Shown here: positions 1 to 5,276 of the stretch, in pieces
How positions within the stretch are numbered: the stretch's first letter is position 1
Layout: each line of letters opens with the position of its first letter
DNA from: Paraktedonobacter sp035294465
Lineage (GTDB): Bacteria > Chloroflexota > Ktedonobacteria > Ktedonobacterales > Ktedonobacteraceae
Reading direction: 5' to 3'
Length of the DNA stretch: 5,670 bases
Assembly (NCBI GenBank): GCA_035294465.1
Contig: DATGKW010000002.1
Span: 1-5,670 of the forward strand
Notes under the pieces: model-generated
Told to the model about the DNA's origin: nothing
Database searches by the model: none
Seen by the model: only the letters and a program-made list of their open reading frames with translations
Made by a program: the position numbers and the translations under genes

Positions 1-33
1 CAGCGGGTGAATATACGCCTCCGGGTCGATCAT
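1..33 (-). CDS. 5' end of a leftward gene, possible hexapeptide-repeat acyltransferase (partial)
   Basis: Only the first 11 codons are inside the window, reading MIDPEAYIHPL on the minus strand and running off the left edge. The start is well supported because a strong Shine-Dalgarno sequence (AAAGGAG, complement of 41-47) lies seven bases before the ATG. The segment 'YIHPLA-like' after a short acidic lead resembles the beginnings of left-handed beta-helix (hexapeptide repeat) acyltransferases, which often open with an 'IHP' step before the first coil. Such enzymes acetylate amino sugars or serine and would suit a surface-glycan locus. With 11 residues this is only a suggestion; the gene start itself is much more secure than the family. 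Confidence 0.5.
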   Translation of the reverse strand, partial: MIDPEAYIHPL

Positions 34-40
34 GTATCCT

Positions 41-47
41 CTCCTTT
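41..47 (-). promoter_or_regulatory. Ribosome binding site of the leftward partial gene
   Basis: On the minus strand this reads AAAGGAG, followed by seven bases (GAGGATAC region) and then ATG at 33. It is nearly the full anti-16S consensus and is the main evidence that a real gene begins at 33 and runs left out of the window. Confidence 0.65.
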
Positions 48-245
48 CGGTCATCACGTTAGATATGACGGGCTATCCCAGCACCAGTAACGCCTGCACA
101 AGCAAGATTTTCTTTTCAAGGACTTGTGTCTGAACATATACTTGCTCCTCGGCATCAAAACAGATTCACTACTTCCCCCACAACCTTTTTCCTATACCAC
201 GGGTCCTATCTTAATAGCTGGTCTATCACTGTATGGGCATGGTTT

Positions 246-253
246 AGGGAGAG
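246..253 (+). promoter_or_regulatory. Ribosome binding site of the deacetylase-like gene
   Basis: AGGGAGAG lies six bases before the ATG at 260. It is purine-rich and close to consensus, and supports that ATG as the start. Confidence 0.55.
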
Positions 254-259
254 TGTGTT

Positions 260-1594
260 ATGAACCTGGTTTCATTCTCAATCAAGACAAAAGGCGTGGC
301 TAATTTTGCTCGACGCCTGCGCACAGTGTTTACCCGTTTTGGTTTTTCGGAGCGCCGGACCCGGCGCGCCCTCCTCATCGCTATCCAAACCCTCCAGTCG
401 CATGGCAGCGCACCTACTTACTTTATTCCGGCGGTGGTTCTGAATCGCCACCCTAAACTGATTGCTGAAATTGCCAGCCGTGGCGCAGAAATTGGCATTC
501 ACGGTTATGTTCACAACGATTACCGGACGCTTAGCGCCGAACAACAATACGCCCAGACAGGCAAGGCCATCGAGATCTTTAAGCAAAGGCAAATCGACTT
601 CGCGGGCTTTCGCAATCCTTATCTCGGCTGGAACGAAGCATCTCTGGATGTTTTCCGCCGCCTCGGCTTTTGCTATGAGACGAACGAGGCCGTTTTACAC
701 GAGGTGGTGAATTTACAGCATTTCTCGCCGATGATTCAGAGCGGCTTCGCCAAGTCCCTGGCGCTCTTTCAAGCCATTCCATGCACGTCGTATACGCTGC
801 GTCCACATATGGAGGGAACACTCGTACGCATTCCCACCAGCATCCCCGACGATGAAATGACGTTCGACCGTCTGCGTATCACCAATCCCCAGGAAGTAGG
901 CCGCATCTGGAGCGAGGTCATGCAGCGCGTCTACGAGCGCGAAGGAATCTATACCTTAAACTATCATCCTGAGCGGGGAATTCTCTGCAACCAGGCGCTA
1001 GAACAACTGCTGGCGTTCGCTAGCAGCCAGCCCTTGCCCGTCTGGCTCACCCGCCTGGGCGAAGTGGCCAGATGGTGGCAGGAGCGCCTCGCCTTCCGCT
1101 TCCACTTTACTCCACTGGACGCCGGGCGCTGGACAGTTCAGGCAAACTGTACAGAACAGGCTACGATTCTGGGACGTTACCTGGACATCGAGGAGCACTC
1201 TCTCCACTCCTGGTCTGGTCCTGACCAGCGCATCGAGGCCAGAGAGTTTATCGTCCGCGCCCCGTGCCTTCCCTGCCTGGCCCTTTCGCCCCGTACACCT
1301 GTTGAAGTGGAAGATTTCTTGCACGAACAGGGCTATCCGGTCGCAGCGGGAGTCGAAGAACAGGCTCATGCGGATTATGCCTGCTACTTTGACCTGCCGG
1401 ATGGCCTGGGCACGAATAGGGAAGAACAGCGAAATCTGCGCAGTGAACTCCTGCAGAAGATAGAGGCGTTAGAAGCTCCTCTTCTACGCTTCGGCTACTG
1501 GCCTTCCGGCCAGCGGGCCGCACTCGCGATCAGCGGAGATATCGATTCGGTCACTATCCAGGATTTCTTTCTGCGTATTATTGAGGTCCGCTGA
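260..1594 (+). CDS. NodB-like polysaccharide deacetylase family protein with C-terminal extension
   Basis: This 444-residue protein has no signal peptide or membrane segment, so it is probably cytoplasmic. Residues about 1-245 look like a NodB (carbohydrate esterase 4) fold. 'ATYF-like' strand APTYFIPAVVL (51-61) is followed by EIGIHGYVH with His81 and His85, matching the metal-binding His-x3-His motif. Next come FRNPY (Arg118, Pro120, Tyr121), matching RxPY; PDDEM (196-200); and LNYH (His236), matching the last catalytic His motif. These enzymes remove N- or O-acetyl groups from sugars. The normal motif 1 (TFDDG) is missing: the first strand reads VSFSIKTKG without Asp. A separate region (about 270-444) of unknown family ends in ALAISGDIDSVT (Asp427, Asp429), which resembles a motif 1 strand placed at the far end. 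The start is set by the AGGGAGAG site. It may be an active permuted enzyme or an inactive homologue. Family assignment is fairly firm; activity and substrate are inference. Confidence 0.75.
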   Translation: MNLVSFSIKTKGVANFARRLRTVFTRFGFSERRTRRALLIAIQTLQSHGSAPTYFIPAVVLNRHPKLIAEIASRGAEIGIHGYVHNDYRTLSAEQQYAQTGKAIEIFKQRQIDFAGFRNPYLGWNEASLDVFRRLGFCYETNEAVLHEVVNLQHFSPMIQSGFAKSLALFQAIPCTSYTLRPHMEGTLVRIPTSIPDDEMTFDRLRITNPQEVGRIWSEVMQRVYEREGIYTLNYHPERGILCNQALEQLLAFASSQPLPVWLTRLGEVARWWQERLAFRFHFTPLDAGRWTVQANCTEQATILGRYLDIEEHSLHSWSGPDQRIEAREFIVRAPCLPCLALSPRTPVEVEDFLHEQGYPVAAGVEEQAHADYACYFDLPDGLGTNREEQRNLRSELLQKIEALEAPLLRFGYWPSGQRAALAISGDIDSVTIQDFFLRIIEVR

Positions 1595-1610
1595 CATACA
1601 ATTGAATATC

Positions 1611-1640
1611 TTGCACGCAGGGCTATAGCCCTGCGCGCAA
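1611..1640. repeat. Near-perfect 30-base palindrome after the deacetylase-like gene
   Basis: The core GCAGGGCTATAGCCCTGC is a perfect 18-base palindrome. It extends to 15-base arms (TTGCACGCAGGGCTA and its mirror) with a single mismatched pair (A against C at 1615 and 1636). It begins 16 bases after the stop at 1594 and ends 63 bases before the next start. As RNA it would form a strong GC-rich hairpin with a TATA loop. The following bases (TCAGCGTTATCGTTCATTTTC) lack a clean U-tract, so a classical intrinsic terminator is only possible. A transcript-end stabiliser or a dimeric protein-binding site would fit equally well. Confidence 0.7.
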
Positions 1641-1683
1641 TCAGCGTTATCGTTCATTTTCATGGATGAACAAGTGGTTAGAT

Positions 1684-1695
1684 GGAAGGGAAGGG
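1684..1695 (+). promoter_or_regulatory. Ribosome binding site deciding the glycosyltransferase start
   Basis: The purine run GGAAGGGAAGGG ends eight bases before the ATG at 1704. The in-frame ATG at 1662, 14 codons upstream, has only TCGTTCATTTTC before it and no ribosome binding site. The site therefore favours 1704. Confidence 0.6.
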
Positions 1696-1703
1696 TCATA
1701 TCC

Positions 1704-2939
1704 ATGGCTATTACTGGAAAAGTGCTTATAGTGCTTGAAAATCGTCCGGCTCTAATCGATACGCGAATCCTGGTAGAGGCTACAACCCTGCGTGATCAGA
1801 ATTTCGAGGTCTGTGTGATCAGTCCCAGAGATACCCCCAGGAAAGGTAACTCTTACCTTTGCCTGGAAGGTATCCATTTCTACTCTTACTATCTCCCTCG
1901 TTTTCGCGGGAAGAAAATGGCCTATCTCTTTGAATATAGCTGGAGCATGCTTAAAATATGGTGGATTAGCCTGTGGGTTCTCTATCGACACGGGTTTGAT
2001 GTAATTCATGCTGCCAATCCTCCTGACATCTTCTTCTTTCTGTACTGGTTCTACCGCTTTTTCGGCAAACGTTTTATCTTTGATCAGCATGACCTTTCCC
2101 TTGAGCTTTTCCAGGTTAAGTTCGGTAAGAGGCACAAATTCCTACAACGTATCCTGCTCTGGCTGGAGAAATGCTCATACCGCACTGCTGCTTGCGTCCT
2201 GACCACTAATGAATCCCAAAGACAGATAGCTGTTACTCGCGGCAAGTGCGATCCCGAAAAAGTTTTCGTTGTTCGCAACGGACCAGATTTGCAGAGGCTC
2301 TACTCCGTGCCAACTGAACCAGAACTCAAAAAAGGACGTTCTTTTCTTCTGGTATACATTGGAGCAATGGAGGTTCAAGATGGGGTTCACTATGCTCTCT
2401 ATGCCTTGCACGAGCTGATTCATGTCTATAAGCGCCGGGATATACTATTTGTCCTCATGGGCGACGGCAGCCGCTTGCCGGATTTAAAAAAGCTTGCAGA
2501 GGAGCTTCATATCGGTGAGTATGTTTCTTTTACTGGCTGGGTGGGAGAACAGGAGATCAGAAGATATCTGAGCACAGCAGATATCGGTCTCTGCCCCGAT
2601 CCGCTCAATGGCGTTAACGAATTCTGTACAACAATTAAGGCTATGGAATATATGGCCATGAGCCTGCCAATCGTTGCCTTTGACCTGGTGGAGACGCGGT
2701 ATACTACCCGTGAGGCTGCGCTCTATGCGACCCCCAATTCAGTCCACGAATTCGCCGGCCAGATCAACCGCTTGCTGGACGATCCAGAACTACGAGAAGC
2801 AATGGGAAAGCACGCCCGTCACCGGGTGGAAAAATGCTTGAGCTGGAACTACGCCAGACAGCATTTACTACATGCCTATGCAACACTTTTCCCGGCCCTC
2901 ACTATTCCTGCTGCATCCGAATCCATTTGCATGGAATAG
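1704..2939 (+). CDS. Glycosyltransferase family 4 protein (GT-B fold)
   Basis: This 411-residue protein is of normal GT4 length and has the expected two-domain layout. The N-terminal Rossmann-like half opens with KVLIVLENRP and contains FDVIHAANPPD and FDQHD (Phe126-Asp130), typical acceptor-side motifs of this group. A hydrophobic, aromatic stretch near 80-125 suggests contact with the inner membrane or a lipid-linked acceptor. The C-terminal half carries VRNGPD (Arg191-Asn192-Gly193), YIGAMEVQDG, MGDGSRLPDL (252-261), FTGWV and KAMEYMAMSLPIV (Lys312, Glu315). These form the nucleotide-sugar site. The GT4 Glu-x7-Glu pair is imperfect: the second Glu is Glu315, but Phe307 sits at the first position with Glu306 beside it, and the usual Gly before Leu-Pro is Ser320. 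The start at 1704 is chosen for its ribosome binding site. It is followed 44 bases later by the SGNH gene, suggesting one transcript. It likely adds a sugar during exopolysaccharide or envelope glycan assembly; donor and acceptor cannot be read. Confidence 0.88.
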   Translation: MAITGKVLIVLENRPALIDTRILVEATTLRDQNFEVCVISPRDTPRKGNSYLCLEGIHFYSYYLPRFRGKKMAYLFEYSWSMLKIWWISLWVLYRHGFDVIHAANPPDIFFFLYWFYRFFGKRFIFDQHDLSLELFQVKFGKRHKFLQRILLWLEKCSYRTAACVLTTNESQRQIAVTRGKCDPEKVFVVRNGPDLQRLYSVPTEPELKKGRSFLLVYIGAMEVQDGVHYALYALHELIHVYKRRDILFVLMGDGSRLPDLKKLAEELHIGEYVSFTGWVGEQEIRRYLSTADIGLCPDPLNGVNEFCTTIKAMEYMAMSLPIVAFDLVETRYTTREAALYATPNSVHEFAGQINRLLDDPELREAMGKHARHRVEKCLSWNYARQHLLHAYATLFPALTIPAASESICME

Positions 2940-2971
2940 CGACAGAGAGCAGAATGAGAAGTGAAAGATCC

Positions 2972-2976
2972 AGGAG
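2972..2976 (+). promoter_or_regulatory. Ribosome binding site deciding the SGNH hydrolase start
   Basis: AGGAG lies seven bases before the ATG at 2984. In-frame earlier starts exist at 2954 and, inside the preceding gene, at 2834. They have weaker or no ribosome binding sites, and they would put a charged tail ahead of an otherwise clean membrane anchor. Confidence 0.65.
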
Positions 2977-2983
2977 ACCGCCA

Positions 2984-4198
2984 ATGAAAAAAGGAGTGCT
3001 GATTACCTTGACTATCATCTGTATAGTCGCTATTGTGATTTCATTACCTGTGCTGGCCCCTCACATTCTAGCGAAACTCCGTCAAGCCCATCACTTATTG
3101 GAGGGAAATATACCCTCACCGTTAGCTCCTATAATCACTGCAAATCAGTCATCTATACAAGTAGGGCCTCTCATTAGCCACAACGTGCCGGCATTTTCCA
3201 GCAGTGCTGCTTATCCCGCGTCAAATGCTGATGACAGCAGTTATGACACAACCTGGAGATCCCAGGGTGCGCCAGCCTGGTTGGCCTACGACCTCTCCAG
3301 TGTGCCTGCAACTAAAAGAAGCACCATACTGCTTGTCTGGTACAACGATGACACAGGTCTCTACGACCATACCCTCATTGGCTACCCAGCCTATAACTTG
3401 CCGAAGGATTACACCATTGAAGTCAACGCGGCCCCCGGTGGAGGTCAGGCCCCAAAAACAGGCTGGGTAGTCAAAGCGACGGTCAAGAATAATCATTTCC
3501 ATTCCCGTCAGCATGTCATTGATATGGAAGGCTACAACTGGATACGTATGAACATCACCGCCATTGATGGCTCTGTGGAAAACGAGGACGCAAGTCTTAA
3601 TCTCGATATTTTTGACGCCCGCACCGCGCTCTCAGACGACTGGATCTTCTACGGCGATTCTATTACTGCTGGCGCAATGGGACATCAGACCCTAAATGGC
3701 GTCCTTTCCTTCTCACAGCTTATTAATGCAAAGGTCCCCAACTCCTACCCCGTGCAAGAAGCAGGCGGAACTGGCTATCTTACCAGCGCAGACGGAGCAA
3801 AGGACCTTGCCACGTGGCTGGCACTTTTCCCCGGAAAATATGTCGGATTGAGTTATGGCACTAACGATGCATTAGGCTGCGTCAATCCAGACACTTTCTA
3901 TAGCAATTACGTGGCTATGATCCAGGACGTACTCCGCGCGGGCAAGGTCCCGCTGGTTCCACGTATACCCTGGGGAAAAGATGCCAATATTCAGCGCTGC
4001 GGCCCCGCATTAAACGCTCAAATCGAGAAGCTGTACAGCACATTCCCACAAATCATTCACGGCCCCGATTTCTGGGGATTTTTCCAGAACCAGCAGAATT
4101 TGATCTCTAACGATACCATTCACCCGACCGATGCCGGATTTGCGGCCTATCGTCAGCAGTGGGCTAATACGATGCTCGCAGAAATTTATAAACGTTAA
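2984..4198 (+). CDS. Membrane-anchored or secreted SGNH/GDSL hydrolase with N-terminal beta-sandwich module
   Basis: The 404-residue product starts with MKKG and a hydrophobic helix (about 5-27), a signal peptide or signal anchor without a clear cleavage site, so the rest lies outside the membrane. Residues about 60-205 form a beta-rich module with WRSQGAPAWLAYDLS (Trp91, Trp99). It looks like a discoidin/galactose-binding-type front domain, probably for binding glycan. The catalytic part (about 215-404) shows the SGNH blocks in order: FYGDSI with nucleophile Ser226; GGTGY (261-265) as block II; YGTND with Gly292 and Asn294 as block III; and DTIHP with Asp377 and His380 as block V. All four catalytic residues are therefore present, so it should be active, most likely as an esterase removing O-acyl groups from a carbohydrate. 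It lies between the glycosyltransferase and the lysozyme-like gene with short gaps (44 and 34 bases), which supports a role in envelope or exopolysaccharide modification. The enzyme class is firm; the substrate and the front-module family are inference. Confidence 0.88.
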   Translation: MKKGVLITLTIICIVAIVISLPVLAPHILAKLRQAHHLLEGNIPSPLAPIITANQSSIQVGPLISHNVPAFSSSAAYPASNADDSSYDTTWRSQGAPAWLAYDLSSVPATKRSTILLVWYNDDTGLYDHTLIGYPAYNLPKDYTIEVNAAPGGGQAPKTGWVVKATVKNNHFHSRQHVIDMEGYNWIRMNITAIDGSVENEDASLNLDIFDARTALSDDWIFYGDSITAGAMGHQTLNGVLSFSQLINAKVPNSYPVQEAGGTGYLTSADGAKDLATWLALFPGKYVGLSYGTNDALGCVNPDTFYSNYVAMIQDVLRAGKVPLVPRIPWGKDANIQRCGPALNAQIEKLYSTFPQIIHGPDFWGFFQNQQNLISNDTIHPTDAGFAAYRQQWANTMLAEIYKR

Positions 4199-4222
4199 GA
4201 AAGTCGTCACTGTGTGAATAAA

Positions 4223-4227
4223 AGAGG
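4223..4227 (+). promoter_or_regulatory. Ribosome binding site of the lysozyme-like gene
   Basis: AGAGG lies five bases before the ATG at 4233. The spacing is slightly short but acceptable. It supports this start over the GTG at 4214 in another frame. Confidence 0.5.
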
Positions 4228-4232
4228 TAAGT

Positions 4233-5105
4233 ATGAATACATATACAAAGGTTTTCTGGAGAAAAAGCATCCTGGTGCTTGTAACTGTGGTAGTGCTGAT
4301 TGGCATCGCTCTGGCTACCATTGCCACTACGCACAAGCCAGGCGTACTCTGGAATATGGTTGCATCTCTGTATATAAAGCCACCTTCGGCTGCAGCTATT
4401 AATGGTGGATTTACCACCTTGCCGCCTGGAGCAACACTACCCACTGAGCAAGAATGCGCGGCACGCGTCAAGCGTTCCTCCTGGGAGCCACGCCCTGATA
4501 ATACTACGGCGAATCATCAGGTACCGACACAGGAACAGATTGCACTGCTCGCCCCCTGGAACGAAACCATGGGTGTTGACCCCAAAGCAAATAATCTGCT
4601 CCTGCAAATCACCGGCAACTTTACTGGCACTACTGACGAAATACTTCAATGGGCTGCGTGCAAATGGGGTATAGATGAGAATATCGTGCGAGCTGAGGCC
4701 GTTGTCGAGTCGAACTGGCAGCAGGGCTTCCGGGGTGACTACACCAACGTTAAAAGCTACTGCCCTCCTGGAACATGGGATGGCCGGGGCTGTTATCAAA
4801 GCTATGGTATTCTCCAGTTGAAGTATTATTACTTTCAGAGTGCATGGCCAATGAGCCGCGACGATACAGCTTTCAGTGTCGAATATGTGCTGGGTGTTAT
4901 TCGCACCTGTTATGAAGGGTGGACTACCTATTTAAATGACCGTACACCTTTGCCTGGTTATCCCCGCTACCACGCTGGCGATATCTGGGGCTGTCTGGGT
5001 AGATGGTATAGCGGCGGCTGGTATGACCAGGGTGCTGTAAACTACATCCGGCAGGTTCAGGCAGCTTACAAAGATCAAGCCTGGTTAAAGCCAGGCTTTG
5101 ATTGA
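4233..5105 (+). CDS. Membrane-anchored lysozyme/lytic-transglycosylase-like protein
   Basis: This 290-residue protein has a short basic N-terminus and a strong hydrophobic helix (about 11-33), so it is exported and may stay anchored. A low-complexity linker (about 50-110, rich in Pro and Thr) leads to a lysozyme-fold-like domain (about 130-285). The key features are AVVESNW with Glu159 as the likely catalytic acid, and SYGILQLK (190-197), matching the 'G-I/M-Q' step that follows the catalytic Glu in SLT-type domains. Six cysteines lie outside the membrane (75, 143, 177, 187, 226, 254), suggesting disulfides. The C-terminal half is rich in Trp, Tyr and Gly, which suits polysaccharide binding. 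Such enzymes cleave the glycan strands of peptidoglycan. The sequence is distant from textbook SLT proteins, so it may act on another polymer. It is the last rightward gene before a convergent neighbour, 34 bases after the SGNH gene, and probably shares its transcript. Confidence 0.72.
   Translation: MNTYTKVFWRKSILVLVTVVVLIGIALATIATTHKPGVLWNMVASLYIKPPSAAAINGGFTTLPPGATLPTEQECAARVKRSSWEPRPDNTTANHQVPTQEQIALLAPWNETMGVDPKANNLLLQITGNFTGTTDEILQWAACKWGIDENIVRAEAVVESNWQQGFRGDYTNVKSYCPPGTWDGRGCYQSYGILQLKYYYFQSAWPMSRDDTAFSVEYVLGVIRTCYEGWTTYLNDRTPLPGYPRYHAGDIWGCLGRWYSGGWYDQGAVNYIRQVQAAYKDQAWLKPGFD
5077..5098. terminator. Hairpin over the end of the lysozyme-like gene, possible bidirectional terminator
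   Basis: AAGCCTGG and CCAGGCTT form a perfect eight-base stem around the loop TTAAAG. GATC/TGATC flanks extend the symmetry with one bulged base. The hairpin covers the last codons (about residues 282-289) just before the stop at 5103. Rightward it is followed by TGATTGATCCTTGTTT and leftward by GATCTTTG, both moderately T-rich but without a clean T-tract. It is well placed to end rightward transcription and to block leftward readthrough from the convergent gene. Confidence 0.45.
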
Positions 5106-5133
5106 TCCTTGTTTAGACCGGTATCTCTTTCTT

Positions 5134-5175
5134 CAGGCACGAGCCGCACTCTGTCACAAGTACAGCCCGTGCCTG
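5134..5175. repeat. Inverted repeat in the convergent intergenic region
   Basis: CAGGCACG (5134-5141) is exactly mirrored by CGTGCCTG (5168-5175) across 26 bases, with a smaller inner pair CTGT/ACAG (5151-5154, 5162-5165) that could stack inside it. No T-tract follows on either strand. It may assist termination between the convergent genes. The rest of 5106-5276 holds a five-base stem with a GCGA tetraloop (5204-5217) and two tandem copies of TCTATTC (5264-5277), but no gene that I can support. Confidence 0.45.
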
Positions 5176-5276
5176 TGTGACTTCGCCGGACAAGTATCTG
5201 GAGAGAGTGCGAACTCTGAAGAGCAGCCATACCCTCAGAAACGCCGCAGTGACAGTCTTCTCTTCTATTCTCTATT

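Larger units (their letters stand above)
34..259. other. Divergent intergenic region between two opposed genes
   Basis: This 226-base stretch separates the leftward partial gene from the rightward deacetylase-like gene, so promoters for both should lie here. I see no convincing -35/-10 pair on either strand. TATCTA (complement, near 57-62) and TATCTT (207-212) are possible -10 elements, but neither has a good TTGACA-like partner. A cluster of CAAG/CTTG words lies between 97 and 147: CACAAG at 97-102 mirrors CTTGTG at 123-128, and AGCAAG at 101-106 mirrors CTTGCT at about 142-147. That could be an operator or chance. No small gene with a ribosome binding site was found. Confidence 0.45.

Noticed and set aside
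1662..1703. Upstream ATG adding 14 residues to the glycosyltransferase
   Set aside because: No ribosome binding site precedes 1662, while a strong purine run precedes 1704, where the protein begins directly with the first Rossmann strand.
2834..2983. Longer SGNH hydrolase reading frame overlapping the end of the glycosyltransferase
   Set aside because: The extra 50 residues overlap a well-supported gene, look like out-of-frame translation and would bury the signal anchor. AGGAG before 2984 sets the start.
4214..4402. Short rightward frame starting at GTG 4214
   Set aside because: It overlaps the anchor region of the lysozyme-like gene in another frame, has no ribosome binding site of its own and no recognisable features.
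4010..4471. Leftward frame of 153 residues across the SGNH/lysozyme-like junction
   Set aside because: It is antisense to two well-supported genes and its hydrophobic stretch is the complement of their membrane anchor codons.
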